A stretch of DNA of 64,000 nucleotides from Perognathus longimembris pacificus (GCF_023159225.1 NC_063168.1:43844562-43908561), one strand, 5' to 3'. Numbered from the stretch's first letter, positions 23,280 through 35,168 are shown. Numbers and translations: made by a program. Notes: generated by a model not told the origin, from the letters alone.

Positions 23280-24765
23280 AACAAAAATAATGATTTTGTC
23301 TACTAAAAGTAAGAAAAGTTTGAATAAATAGAATTAGGGTGGCTCCTACTGAGAAGTTGTGCTTACATATTGGCAGGATATTGACGCAGTGATATTACAC
23401 AACTTCATTCAGAGTGCAGTTCCTTAGAATAATGGTATGGAGTGTGTACCTAGTATTCTAATTAAAATCCATGGTCATTTATCTATCTAATTGCAACCAT
23501 GCCCTCCCGGCTGCTTCTACTTCAAATGGACCATTCTTCTTTTGCCAGAGCAAGTGACTTTAAAACCACCTGGCTTCTTGCCAAGACCTGAAATGAAAAA
23601 TTTACTGGCTGTGATATCATACTAGAAACGTCATTACAGAATGAAAAATTGAAGAGGACAGGTGAAGAACTGAGATTTTTTAAATCAGGTTTCTGAAGGT
23701 TTAGCTTTATAAGGCTTGGGCATTAGCTGTCATAATATCTAATTTTTACCACAAATTAATAGAAGTCATCTGTTAATAACTAAAGGCTTTCTAAAATACA
23801 CAAAAGCTCCTAAGAGAAAGATGAATTTTAAAGGCACCCTCACATTTCATGTGTGTGCTTTGTTACAGATTTCAGACCTGCAGCTTGAGGATTTTCCTGT
23901 GAAACCAGTCAGACAACAATCCAGAGATGAAGTTCCTCCATTCCAGAAATATCCAAAGCCAAATGAAATTCACCATATGGTATCATCTGGACACTAAGTG
24001 TTTGGATGCTATCTTCTGTTAGTATCAGGGAGTAATCCCTCCATATCTTCAGGCTCCTCATCTCTGAGTTCAGTTAAACACTGATCAAAAATATTTGGCA
24101 CAACCAATTGTGTACTTACTAAACACATACTTTTTGGTATTTTTAATTTGAATAAATAATCTATGGATATATGCAGTTGTAGAATAGAACCACATCAAAT
24201 TCTAGATGACAGTAGCCTATGTAAGGAGGTAGACAGAGCAGTACAGGATATGATTGGTGGAAGAAGCAGTGCATGGAACAAAGGCTACCTTTCCCTTCTT
24301 TACAAACAGAACTGGCCAATCCCCTTGGCTCCCCAATGGGAAACTTTTACTCCTTGTTTCTTGAGCTATATAGAATAACTGGGTATCTCTAGGGTCTTCA
24401 CACTTTCCAGCCCTCAGAGAATGCAGAAAAAGTTTCACCTATGAGAAATTGCTCTACAATGGGTATATGCATCACTCACAAATATAACTAGTTTTTTTCT
24501 TAGCTCTTTCATGTGTTGTTTCTTTCAAACCATCTGGTATCTGTCACCTACCAGGCTTATTGTTAGGTTCAGGGCCTTTCATAGTCTTAAAATAGACCCA
24601 TGTGTTCCTTGAAAGAGCTGTTATTATGGTGCAATAACTGTGACATGTGTGCAAATCCAGGGTGAGTCTTAAGCACATACTTCTCTTTGAAAATATTCCC
24701 TAAGTAACGCAGTTTAACTATCTGCATTGCATGCTCATTGTAGTAGCTACTGTAACTATTCTAGA
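23280..24765. other. Unassigned sequence
   Basis: No gene or clear repeat. The open frames at 24163-24438 overlap on opposite strands and have no recognisable domain. Confidence 0.4.
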
Positions 24766-24769
24766 GACC

Positions 24770-24885
24770 ATGTGTTTGTTGCTTTGTTTTGGAGACAGGC
24801 TATATAGCTCTGACTAGCTTCAATCTGCCAATCCTTCTGCTTTAATCTCTTGAGTGCTGGTGTAGCAGGTGTGCCCCCTACATTT
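24770..24885 (-). mobile_element. B1 monomer, minus strand
   Basis: 'ttttggagacaggctatata' and 'ctcttgagtgctggtgtagc' are the inverted landmarks of a 7SL-derived B1 monomer. Substantial divergence implies an old copy. Confidence 0.7.
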
Positions 24886-25194
24886 ATCTTCCAGAGCTAA
24901 TTAAAATAGGTGGGGTTATAGCCATGGAATATGCAAAAGTACTGCATTATGTTAAGCAAATAAGGTAGGATTTTGGTATCTGTGGGGACCTAACTCCAAT
25001 CTCCAAGAGACAGGGAAGAACAAGTATATGTTTTGAGTTAGTTTGTTCTACATCATACATAGAGGTGGATTGGAAAACATAGGTATAAAGTATTTATTTA
25101 CATGAAGACTGAGGCATTATTATTATTTGACATCCACTTATTTACTTGTTAGCTAACTATGCTGGAGGCATAGTTTTATGTTTTAAATTTTAAG

Positions 25195-25375
25195 AGATTT
25201 GTATACATTAAGTCATCCTTAAAACTACCATGTGGCATAGATTCTATGTGTTTTTTTCTATTATAAAGCATGCAACTGAAGCACAAGTTAGTGTGATAGA
25301 GTTGAAAGTGATGGAGTTGGATTTAAACAGGCCACTTGGCTTCGTTGTCTAGAAATACATTTTTAAGTGTGCTAC
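25195..25375 (-). mobile_element. MIR SINE, minus strand
   Basis: The plus strand reads the reverse complement of MIR: 'cattaagtcatccttaaaac', 'ttctattataaagcatgcaa', 'ctgaagcacaagttag', then the tRNA-like end 'gttggatttaaacaggccac'. Confidence 0.75.
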
Positions 25376-25379
25376 TTCC

Positions 25380-26229
25380 CATTCAGTTTTTAAATGTAAA
25401 CATGAAATAATGCATTCCCTCTCATCACATTCCCATTTTTACTTCACAAGATAAATGTAAGATATTTGGACTTGCTAATATATTACATTAGGCACTGTTA
25501 CTATTCATGTGACTTACATTAAGTGATAGTTATTAAAAATTGGAATGACCACCCCATACTTACAAAACTGCAACAGCAGAATGTTTTATAACAAGCTCAC
25601 TGTATATTGTTCCAATACCTTGCCTCCTGTCAATTAATTCAAAGTTTTCATTCTATTTTTAACATCCTTTCTTCATGACCAGTACTGACCTAATGACTGT
25701 AGTAACAGAAATTGCGTATTGCTTCTCCTATTGAGAATCTCTTCCAGAATTTGGTTTTGGTGATTCTTGCCTTGCTAAAGGCAAAGATAAACTCACTTTA
25801 TTTACATTTTAATAGATTTCTTTATTCATGGAGAGAGCTTTTTCACAATTTGAGAATTCAAGATGATTCAGCTGAGTCCCCTCACCTTGCTCTAACACAT
25901 GCTTTTATCTTTCAAGGGTATTTACACCTGTTCAGGTCATCAGGACCTGTTCAAGGTCCTGAGGTGTCATAAAGAAATGAATGACAAGGTCAGCCTAAAC
26001 TTTGATTGTGTTGATGTTTCAGAGACTTGAGTTTTATTTTAGTCTGTGAAATTTAGATTTCACCCACTGAAGTCTTTGTTTTTCTGAACAGATTTCACTT
26101 GGTTCTAGTAGTTGCTTTCTTTTAATATCCATGCCCTTCTTGTATGTTGCCCACTGAATAGGGGTTGGAAATAAGGGGCTGACTCTCATTTACAGAATGT
26201 AGTGAAAGATACCATTTGCAAGATAAGAC
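25380..26229. other. Unassigned sequence
   Basis: No recognised gene or repeat. The 86-codon frame 25712-25972 has no domain and no supporting context. Confidence 0.4.
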
Positions 26230-26590
26230 AGTCATTTTTCAAGAAAGAAAAAGGGCATTCTCCATCTTACCCAACTCTGAGGAAACTCAACTGCCATGCA
26301 GGGAGATCTCCCACAGAGAGGCCCAGGTGGTCAGGAACTGATGAATGTCTTTACTCACCAAACCAAGGGCAGCCTGAAGGCTGCCAACAACCATGTGCAT
26401 AAACTTGGAGTAGAACCTTCTCCTCCTGAGCAATGAGAAGACTGCATCCTCAACACACTATCCTATAGCCACCTTGACAGAGACACCTGGATTTCTAATT
26501 CACAAACACAATAAGAAAATGTTTGCTGTTCTTAGCTGCTGATTTGATTGAAAAATAAACTGCGTATCTATTATGGATGTATAGAAAAAA
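26230..26590 (+). mobile_element. Ancient LTR-like repeat, 3' part
   Basis: 'agagaggcccaggtggtcag', 'aggctgccaacaaccatgtg' and 'cagagacacctggatttcta' follow the order of the 3' half of an old mammal-wide LTR-like repeat, possibly MaLR-related. The 66-codon frame inside it is not a gene. Confidence 0.45.
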
Positions 26591-26599
26591 TACAATACT

Positions 26600-27910
26600 T
26601 AAAAGTGGCATGCTGCTATATGAGATCCTAAAACATAGGAAAGCATTTAGAATTGGTTAGAAGGCTTCTAAGAGATAGCTCATGGATGCTCAAAATGCCT
26701 TGAACTCATTCTTAGTAGAAGTATGGACTTTGCTTCTGGAGGCAGTGAGGAAGACTAGAGGCTGAAGGGAAGGGCTCCTTAGATAGTAATGGCAATCTCA
26801 GCGAAACCATGGCCCCCAGTATCATTGAAAGTAGAAAATGTGCCTTATCAACTCAGTGACCTAGCTAAGGAGAATTCCAAGCAGTGTGCAAAGTTCTGCT
26901 GATTTCTTTCTTGTTATGAAATAGGGAAGGAAGTGGTAATAGATAACTTGAGGGAAACAGTGTTAAATAAAGTGATCCAGGACTTGTGTGTTTTGAAATT
27001 TCTCTCAGATGGCAGATGATGTTAAAATTGAGAAATATATTCCGAGAAAAATCGAATCCAGTTTGCTTCTGAGAAAACATGACTCTGAAGTGAAACCATG
27101 GGTTTAACACCAATAACTTTAGCTAAGGGCTTAGCTTCTGGAGGATGTCTTATAATACTGTTCACTCACTGAGAAGCCCATGTGGAGCAATTGTTTGCCT
27201 CACAATCCTCTCAATTGGAAAATACAATAAAGAAATGAAAAAGGAAGGACTTAAGATTTATGCGTGTGACTTGTTTCTAATGGAGGAAGCTCCAATGAGA
27301 CTCAATGAAGCTCATAAAAATTTTAATGAATTATAGCAATAGTTCTACAGACATGTCAGCTTAAAAATAGACAGATATAGCACAAATTTTTTAAAAAAAA
27401 TTAATTGGTTTACACTATACTAGCAGGAAATAGACAAAGAAAAACAGGCAGCTGAAAACATGTACCGTTTCATAGAAAAGAAAGTCTGAAGAAGAAAAGC
27501 CAAGAGCCTACAGGATGAAAATGAGATCCAATTCATTTCCAATTGCATGGAAATTCTAACTAGTATTTGACCAGCTAGATTGCAAAACTGTATTGTATGG
27601 ACCAATTGCTTCTTTTGGGTCTCCTTCTCCTTCTCCTCCTTTTAAACAGGAATATTTGTAACAATTCTCCTTTGCCTGTTCCACCATTTTATACCAGATA
27701 TAAAGAAGGACTCATAATGTGTCTCAGCCTCATAGCTTGAGTGATGCTTTATGTGCAATAGACTAGCTTTAGATGATTTATACTCAATGTTAAGCAGGTA
27801 GCATAATAGGATAAAACCTTTGTGAGACTTCAGAGAAAGTGTGTATATTTATCATATTGGAGGGATGTGAATCCCTGAGGCTATAGGAAGAGGAAAATAG
27901 GAAGGCTTCA
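26600..27910. other. Unassigned sequence
   Basis: No recognised gene. Open frames at 26865-27113, 27145-27336 and 27420-27605 lack domains, and none shows paired splice-site context that I could support. Confidence 0.4.
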
Positions 27911-27914
27911 AGTT

Positions 27915-28255
27915 GACTTCAAATTATTCCCACCTCCTGGTGTTCACACCCTTATACAGCCCCCTCCTACTGAGTATGGGCTCTCTACAAGATATGTTTC
28001 TAGTTAATGGAGTGTAACCAAAATGATGGATATCACTTCTGAGATCACATCGTGAAAAAACACTAGCTTCTGTGCTAGGTACTCTACCTTAGTCTCTATT
28101 TCCTTGTTCTGGCTTCATGCTGTAAAATGCCTTATGAAGAGTGTCATGTGGCAAGGAATTAATGTTCAAAGACATTGTGAAGAAGAGGCTTGCTCATAGT
28201 CTTGTGAAGGAGCTAAATGTCAGCCTGTGAGATACCTAGCTTACAGATACTTTAA
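27915..28255 (+). mobile_element. Ancient LTR-like repeat, 5' part
   Basis: 'gtgttcacacccttatacag', 'gagtatgggctctctacaag', 'gatggatatcacttctgaga' and 'atgtggcaaggaattaatg' match the 5' half of the same repeat type as 26230-26590. The two pieces might be separate insertions, since the order of halves is reversed. Confidence 0.45.
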
Positions 28256-28331
28256 GGGGAAAAATGTTGTTTAACATCAGAAAGTTTTATGATGGCTTGG
28301 TATACAATAATAGAGAATTAATTATCTTACT

Positions 28332-28562
28332 AAAAGTTACTGGCAGGGCTGGGGATATAGCCTAGTGGCAAGAGTGCCTGCCTCGGATACACGAGGCCCT
28401 AGGTTCGATACCCCAGCACCACATATACAGAAAACGGCCAGAAGCGGCGCTGTGGCTCAAGTGGCAGAGTGCTAGCCTTGAGCGGGAAGAAGCCAGGGAC
28501 AGTGCTCAGGCCCTGAGTCCAAGGCCCAGGACTGGCCAAAAGAAAAAAAAAAGTTACTGGCA
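28332..28562 (+). mobile_element. IDL-Geo SINE with 14-bp TSD
   Basis: The TSD 'aaaagttactggca' is at 28332-28345 and 28549-28562 and is perfect. The head and tail are nearly identical to the copies at 19.9 and 63.4 kb, with the CpG sites kept. The A tail has one interrupting G. The minus-strand open frame 28399-28581 is a SINE artefact. Confidence 0.96.
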
Positions 28563-28747
28563 AAAGTGTGTTTCTCATCATTCATTGACTATCATGAAGA
28601 ATAGTTTTTTCTGTTTCTGTATACAGGCCACAGAATGCATAATATGGACCATTCTAGTAAGACTATGACCAAAACCAGTTCTGAGGATTGGCTAAAATCA
28701 AGTATCACCAGACTAGTGGCTCTAAGTACACAATTTTGTTTATTGTT

Positions 28748-28885
28748 TCATATATATGTGTGTGTATGTATATATGTATGTATGTGTATATGTATGTATG
28801 TGTGTATATATGTATGTGTGTATATATGTATGGGTATAAACACATACACACATATATATTCAAATATATACACAGACACCCCCCC
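28748..28885. repeat. TATG/TG/TA microsatellite
   Basis: Mixed TATG, TGTG and CACA units flank the 3' end of the next SINE. Overlapping open frames encode Cys/Tyr/Ile/Val runs with no gene character. Confidence 0.9.
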
Positions 28886-28889
28886 ACAT

Positions 28890-29127
28890 ATATATCTAGT
28901 CCTGGAGCTGGAACTCAGGGCCCCTGCATAGTGTCCTTGACCCTTTTTGTATTCAAGGCTAGCACTCTACCACTTGAGCTACAGTACCATTTCTGGCTTT
29001 TTTCAGTAGTTTACTGAACTAAGAGTCACTGAGTTTCCTGCCCAGCCTGACTTTGAATGGAAATCCTCAGATCTCAGCCTCCTTAGTAGCTAGGATTACA
29101 AGTGTGAGCCACCAGTGCCTGCCTGTA
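28890..29127 (-). mobile_element. B1-Geo SINE, minus strand
   Basis: The complement of the Geo tail comes first ('ctaccacttgagctacagta' near 28969), followed by the complement of the 7SL head ('cagcctccttagtagctagg' and 'gtgagccaccagtgcctg'). Confidence 0.88.
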
Positions 29128-29129
29128 AT

Positions 29130-29930
29130 GTGATTTTATTTTTCTCAGAATTGTTTGTAACTTGTTCAGGTTTAGAAATACCTTTGGAAATTCACTAGTT
29201 ATCTATATTTGTTGATTAATACCTATAAAGAGCAAAATAGGAAATTACCAGCATGGATCTACCAGAATAGTTCTAAATTCATGCTTAGGACATAAGCTCT
29301 TATCAAGGCTAAAGAGTTTAAAAAGCAATATTATCTTCCCTAAATTCTGACATTACCAAATAAATTATGGTGCTCTGGAAATATCTAGAACTTCTAATCT
29401 CAGAAGGGACCCTAAGTATATAAAAGAACTTGACATCTAAATGCCATTAAACAAATTGCCTGCTATAAAGGTAGATATTCAAAAACAGGTACTTAGATAT
29501 TACATGAAACAATACCTAGCTATTACACCAAAAATTATCTTTAAAAATGTAGTTGTTTTGTTCATAACCCCCCACAAAACAAACTTTTTGAGAATTTTTT
29601 AAAGTTCAATATATAATACTTACATTTTACTTAATATTATACAATATAGGAAATATTTTAAATAATATTTACTCTCATGTGAACTTAAAAACAATTTATC
29701 ATAAAACAGAATTTTCTGTTCTCCTGATAATATCAGGGGTTTTGAAATACAAATGTGTCAAGATAATGTATTATATCATTTACTAAGGTAAGGAGAAATT
29801 GGCCATTATTTTAAGTCAATGCTGGTGGAGAATTCTGGGACATGTAATATTTTTTAGTCTCTTCTTTGCCTGCCAACAAAATAATCTGGGAAAAGTGTGA
29901 AAATGAAATATTAATAAGGTTAAAATTTTC
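29130..29930. other. Unassigned AT-rich sequence
   Basis: No gene or confident repeat. Strongly A/T-biased at 29580-29700. Confidence 0.45.
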
Positions 29931-29931
29931 A

Positions 29932-30170
29932 GGGATGGGCACTGGTACTTCATGCCTGTTATCCTAGCTACTCAGGAACTGAGATCCCAGGATCATGGTT
30001 CAAAGCCAGCTCAGGCAGAAAAGTTCAGTGAGATGCTTGTCTCCAATGAACTACCAGAAAACTGGAAATGTTGCTAGTAGATTTCTAGCCTTGATCAAAA
30101 GAACTCAGGGATAGTACCCAGGTCCAGAGTTCAAGCTCCACAAAGGACCAAAACAAACAAACAAAAAAAA
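29932..30170 (+). mobile_element. B1-Geo SINE, plus strand
   Basis: The head includes 'gatgggcactggtacttcat' and 'atcctagctactcaggaact'. The Geo tail is diverged in the A-box region ('gctagtagatttctagcctt') but keeps the B box 'gagttcaagctcc'. The tail is an AAAC-rich A tract. Confidence 0.85.
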
Positions 30171-30185
30171 TTCAGGTCTCATAGG

Positions 30186-30256
30186 ATTGGGAAAGTAGTT
30201 CACATTGTAAAAACTTGCCTAGCAAACTCAAGGCCATGGTTTCAATCCTTAGTACA
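30186..30256 (+). mobile_element. ID-like monomer without Geo tail
   Basis: About 70 bp resemble a tRNA-derived ID monomer: A-box-like 'aaagtagttcaca', then 'ttgcctagcaaactcaaggc', then B-box-like 'ggtttcaatcc'. It runs directly into the purine satellite, which probably grew from its A-rich tail. Confidence 0.6.
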
Positions 30257-30612
30257 GAAAGGAAAGGAAGGAAGGAAGGAAGGGAGGGAGGGAAGGAGGG
30301 AGGGAGGGAGGGAAGGAGGGAGGGAGGGAGGGAAGGAGGGAGGGAGGGAGGGAGGGAAAGAAAGAAGGAAAACAAGCAAGAAAGAAGGAAAGCAAGAAAG
30401 AAAGCAGACCGGCAGGTAAGCAAAAGAAATAATGCGAGAGAAAGAAAGACATAAAGAGATATACAGAAAAGATGGAGGGAAAGGAAGGAAGGAAGGAAGG
30501 AAGGAAGGAAGGAAGGAAGGAAGGAAGGAAGGAAGAAGAAAGAAGGAAAGGAGGGAGGGAGGAAGAAAGGGAGGAAGGAAAGGAGGAAGGAGAGAGAGAG
30601 AAAGAGAAAGAA
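30257..30612. repeat. GGAA/GGGA/AAAG purine tract
   Basis: About 355 bp of nearly uninterrupted purines on the plus strand, built of GGAA and GGGA units with AAAG interludes (30360-30470). All open frames over it on both strands are low-complexity artefacts (Lys/Glu/Gly/Arg on plus, Ser/Phe/Leu/Pro on minus). Confidence 0.97.
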
Positions 30613-30675
30613 ACACATATGTTATTCATCTGCCCACCTATATATAGGCTTGATGTCATTATGTCCATGGATGAG

Positions 30676-30895
30676 TTTTTTGGGTTTTTTTGTTTTTTGT
30701 TTTTGCCAGTTCTGGGCCTTGGACTCAGGGCCTGAGCACTGTCCCTGGCTTCTTCCCGCTCAAGGCTAGCACTCTGCCACCTGAGCCACAGTGCCCCTTC
30801 TGGCCATTTTCCATATATGTGGTGTTGGGGAATCGAACCGAGAGCTTCATGAGTAGGAGGCAAGCACTCTTGCCACTAGGCCATATTCACAGCCC
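30676..30895 (-). mobile_element. IDL-Geo SINE, minus strand, older
   Basis: A T/G-rich start is followed by the Geo tail complement ('ctgccacctgagccacagtg') and the ID head complement ('gggaatcgaaccgagagctt' and a 'gccactaggccatattc' end). CpG decay and several changes mark it as older than the 28.3-kb copy. Confidence 0.92.
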
Positions 30896-31284
30896 GAGTT
30901 TTGTTTTTTTTTTGAAAGAGCATTAACATTAAGATTTGTGAAAAAATATTATCTTATATTTAAAGCTAAAACCTTATTTATTTAAAATCTCAACTCATCG
31001 ATAATGTTGTCACTAGTGGTACATAACTTGTTTGTACTAATTTTCCTCCTAGTAAGTCTCAATGTATTTACGTTATATAGATAAGATCTACAGTTATGGT
31101 AGACTGATGTAGGATAGTTTTGGGATCTGGGTTCACATCTTTTAAATCTACCACTATGGTTCATATTACTAAACATGATCTAGCTAGATTACTTTCTTTT
31201 CCTATCGACAGAAGAGTGATTTAAAGACATGATGCTTTTCTTCACAAACAGATATAAGAACAGAAACTCTCCAGTATGATCATC

Positions 31285-31400
31285 CACTGAACTGCCTGCA
31301 GCAAAGGCAGGATTTCCCACTTGTCAGTTTCCCAGTGGAGGGCACAGTGTGGATTTGCACTGCTTTATTCCCAGTGCATAGTACACAAGAACTATAAGGA
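31285..31400 (+). mobile_element. L2-like 3' end
   Basis: 'gcaaaggcaggatttccc' and 'tattcccagtgcatagtaca' follow the L2 3' terminal order ('cagggacttt...tccccagtgcctagca' type). Short and diverged. Confidence 0.5.
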
Positions 31401-31667
31401 CCTGCTCCTTGAATATGGTTACCATTTGGTTACAAGCTCAAATGAAGACATACTACATAAAACAATGGACAATTTCCGATTTTCATAGAACCAGAACATG
31501 TTTAATGTGTTTATGTGTAGGATTATGCCCATGATGATGGTCAATAATAATAAGGGCATAATTCCAGCAGAGCAAATCTGTTTAGATACTTTCTTTTTCA
31601 TAGGTTCTTTAAAAAAATTATTGTTTGAAGGTTTAAAGAACAAACACACAATTGGTGAAATTAAAAA

Positions 31668-31768
31668 AATGAGACAGGATTTAACTATGAGGCACAAATT
31701 AGCCTTGAATTTAATATCAACAGCTTTCCCCATCCTGAGATTATAAGCATGTACTACCATGCCCAGCT
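31668..31768 (-). mobile_element. B1/7SL-like fragment, minus strand
   Basis: 'gagacaggatttaactatga' and 'gagattataagcatgtacta' then 'ccatgcccagct' are inverted 7SL-derived landmarks. The opposite-strand open frames at 31419-31760 are not gene-like. Confidence 0.65.
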
Positions 31769-31769
31769 A

Positions 31770-33420
31770 GTTGTATTATTATCTAATATAATGACTATGC
31801 TTCTTTTATTGAAAATCAACCTGATTCTTTTCTGGAGTGTTTTCTTCAGACAGCTTCCTTCCTCTTTATGTGACATGACATACCATAACATGTAAAACAC
31901 ATATCCGATGGAATTTTGAGAAATTTGCTTCAACAAGTGCTCATTTCAGAGTCACTTGCTCTTTCCTGTGGATATTAATTTCATGCTTACTCCCTGCTGT
32001 TTCTGTTTCTTATATGGTGGTGTTAAAAAAAACTATTAACATTCCATTATAGGTGAAAATGTAAGAGTTTATGAACCTTTTCACATAAACATTTCAGAAA
32101 AGTAATGAGCAAAAAAAGTTGAAAAAATAGTAACTGTGAAAAAACAGTCAAATATACTGTCAAACTAGGTCATTTTGTACTCCACTTAAAGTTTGAAAAG
32201 GCCAAAAAGTTTTGTTTTGTTTTTTTCTGAATCAATCCTGACTATCAAATGTGGACCAAATCCCATGGGAAGCTTGGATAGGTAGTTGGAGGGTATATGC
32301 TGAGGTCAATTGACTCCTTTTTCAGGTTATGATCATCATTAATGATAATGGACATTCTGTTCTGGGATTAAGATAAGGACATATATTTTTATTGAACATT
32401 GATGTGGCTGCAAATAGTAGGGATATTTATGTGTGAAAATTGAGGAGTGTTTCAGAGAACGTAGCCAGAGAAGATCAGTTCAGGATGCCAATGGAATAGC
32501 ATCCTACCATTCAAATGTTTGGCTGGCCTATGAGTCATAGGGAAGACATAACAGGTAGGTATGAGACTGTCAAATGATTCGTGTGCTTTCAATATATTCT
32601 CCTTTCTCATAGAAATGTTCCTGTGTACCTTCATCTGTGTGATGTAGGAAGATTCATTAAAATAAGTAAGGGCTCTGTAAAGCTTTCGCTTTGGGGGCAA
32701 TCAGGAAACAAGCTGGAGAGCACACCTGCTCTGTTTCTTGCATAAAAACATTTTTTCCAATTCTATCCAAGTCTACATGCCATAGGCTTGTGAGACTCAG
32801 AACTAGTAGATCTGATGGCAATGACAAGAATATTTATGACATTTCTGAGGTGAGGAGAAAATCAGTGTAAAAGAAAAGAAAGAGACATCTGGCCATTGCA
32901 CTGAAACAAGGCCACTAAAATGTGGTAAAACGATTCATCCCCTACCTAGTAAGGGGGAATGAACTATGTCCAAGATAGACAAGGAGCTGGAAATCACAGG
33001 ATACAAATGACAATGAGATACTTCAGTCTAAAATGAGGAGGTTTCTCTCGTTTTCTTAGACCAGCCTCTACTTTTAAAACAGATTTGAGCTTTCTAAGTG
33101 CTTTGAAATATTTTAGTGCTTCAACATCGATTAAGACTTTACAAGTTAATTTCCATGAAGAGACCATGAACTTGTCCCTCATCTGTAAAATCTCCATTAG
33201 AAAATTTGAACTGGAGTAAAAAAAACCAAAAAATTCCTCCACACATTAATAAATAATGGTGAAATAGAATGATGAAATAATGGTGAAATACAATATTTGC
33301 TATGTTTTCAGTAGTTTCTCAAAGTTTGTTATGTGGATAATGTTTTAAATATGATAAATTGACATCTATTGCTAGAACTATTATAAGTAATAACAAATTA
33401 AAACAGGAATGAGGCAAAGG
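31770..33420. other. Unassigned sequence
   Basis: No gene recognised. A short imperfect tandem repeat of about 22 bp ('aataatggtgaaata' units) is present at 33249-33293. Confidence 0.4.
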
Positions 33421-33429
33421 CTGACCTTT

Positions 33430-33828
33430 TGGTGTGACCAAATTCAAGATCATTATTGGAAGCACATGCAGACAAGAATCCTAAACTGAATTACTTAGGT
33501 TCCTAGTCGAGAACTTTGAAAGGAGCACTTGTAATGTCTCCTCTGTCAATCACATTGTGGTATGCTGGCCAATATAGTGCAGCACTTGTTGAGACAGAAA
33601 CTAGACTGTCCCCAAGAAAAAAGGAAATTCTCCAAGGAGGGACCTGTCAGCACCAGGCCTGAAGAGGCTGCTAGCAGCAAAAGCAGTACCAAGAAAAAGA
33701 AAAAGCTGAAAAAAGCATCCCAGGATTAGAGTGGACATTAGCTGGGGGAGGGGCATGCCTCAAGGTGACCTTTATCATTCTATGTCCTAAACCCCAATAA
33801 AGACAAATTAACAACAACAAAAAAAAGA
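33430..33828 (+). pseudogene. Probable processed pseudogene, parent not identified
   Basis: The segment ends in a polyadenylation signal (aataaa at about 33796) and an A-rich tail (33810-33830), with no introns. One plus frame near 33556-33726 reads through a basic, lysine-rich C-terminus (a KKKKKLKK motif, then a stop at about 33727-33729), the type of tail found on nucleolar proteins. Upstream the frame is broken by stops and shifts. The TSD is weak (only 'aaaggct' at both ends), so the left border is approximate. I do not recognise the parent gene. Confidence 0.5.
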
Positions 33829-34060
33829 AAGGCTATGCAATGTGGAAGATTTAACTTGGCTCTAGTTCCTTTAGAACACAAAACATGTATGTATCATGGG
33901 GGTGAACAGTACACAAGTTCCTCAATTGCACACCCTGGGAATTAGGCTTATTTGGATATGAGTGGGAAGTTCTTTGGCACAGAAATCTTTTGGAAAGAGG
34001 ATATGACTGGAGTTTGAAGATATACACTGGATTAGAAATGAATTTCCTGTAGTGAGGATT

Positions 34061-34162
34061 AAAACTGATATATACATGTATCCAATGCCTAATGTGTGAC
34101 ACTGTATCCTCTCTGTACATCAGTTTGATAATAAAAATTTGAAAAAAAACTGATATATACAT
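34061..34162 (+). mobile_element. Micro-L1: 68-bp 3' end with 17-bp TSD
   Basis: The perfect TSD 'aaaactgatatatacat' at 34061-34077 and 34146-34162 brackets about 68 bp (34078-34145). This matches the last bases of the L1 3' UTR seen inverted at 16418-16480 ('gtatccaatgcctaa' to 'tttgataataaaaatttg'). It is an extreme 5' truncation. Confidence 0.95.
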
Positions 34163-34479
34163 ATATATATATATACATACATGTGTACGTATATCAGACG
34201 AGAAATGTCCCTTCATTGCTTTAAAGAATAATAAAGTTGAACCAAATGAACTTGTTTCAAGATCCATGGTTAAAAAGAGAAAGGTCTGTCAAATGTATAA
34301 AGCACTTTGATAGTCTTTGGGTCAATTCAAAATTCTATAAGGTTAGTTTTTTTTTCCCTGCAAACATTTAAGTTTTCTCTTTTATTTCATAGTAGGTTTT
34401 TAGCTTCACAATTACAATTTGGTGAATAGTATTTTTTTCAATTTCTGATGTAGAAAATCTGTCATATGTGCTTTTCTTC

Positions 34480-34890
34480 CCTAGGTAATGTCCCCTTTTC
34501 TTCTGGCTTCATTTCTTTGGTATTCTTTGGTACTTCCTTTCAATTTGTATCTAGGCAGGCTTTATAAAGATTTGTGTAGATATTGTTTTAAGTGATGCTG
34601 GATAATTTGTTACTATTTCTGTAAATACTGCCTCTGATCTCTCTCCTTCCAGCATTACAAACATCTGGGTTAACAGATTCAACCTGTTCTATGTATCTCT
34701 TAGGTTCATTTTTGTATTTATCATTTTACACTAGGTTTCCATTCTGGCTAATTTCTTCAAGTTGGTATTCTAACTCATTATTCTATAATTCCAACTCACT
34801 GATCCATACTCTCAAGTATTGTACAATTTATTAACTGCTTTCATCATGTAGTACATTTGATCTCTATTTGTGTTCACTTTACATATCTGT
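34480..34890 (-). mobile_element. Ancient L1 5'-region fragment, minus strand
   Basis: Plus-strand text such as 'tgttctatgtatctcttagg', 'ctggctaatttcttcaagtt' and 'ctcattattctataattcca' resembles the antisense of old L1M 5' region or ORF1 sequence. Highly diverged, with no frame. Confidence 0.45.
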
Positions 34891-34916
34891 TTCAGCTTAC
34901 AAAGTAATGATACTTA

Positions 34917-35168
34917 CTGGGTGCTGGGCTTAACTGTAATCTTACCTACTCAGGAGACTGAGATCTGAGGATCACAGTTTGAAGCCATTCTGGGCAGGAA
35001 AGTCCATGAAATTTTTATCTCTAATTAACTACCAAAATTTTAGAAATGAATATGTGACCCAAAATGGTAGAGCATTAGCCTTGAGCACAGAATCTCAGGG
35101 ACAGCGCTTAGGCCTTGAGTTTAATTCCAAGGTTAGCAGAAAATAATAATAATAAATAATAATAATAG
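34917..35168 (+). mobile_element. B1-Geo SINE with AAT-rich tail
   Basis: The head contains 'acctactcaggagactgaga', the linker 'gggcaggaaagtccatgaa', and the Geo tail 'tagagcattagccttgagca' with B box 'gagtttaattcc'. It ends in AAT repeats (35139-35168). Confidence 0.87.

Noticed and set aside
24890..25020. Possible DNA-transposon remnant ('ggtatctgtggggacctaac')
   Set aside because: The resemblance to a known element end is too short and has no terminal inverted repeats.
30172..30863. Long open frames on both strands (up to 204 codons)
   Set aside because: They are composed of the purine satellite plus parts of an inverted IDL-Geo SINE.
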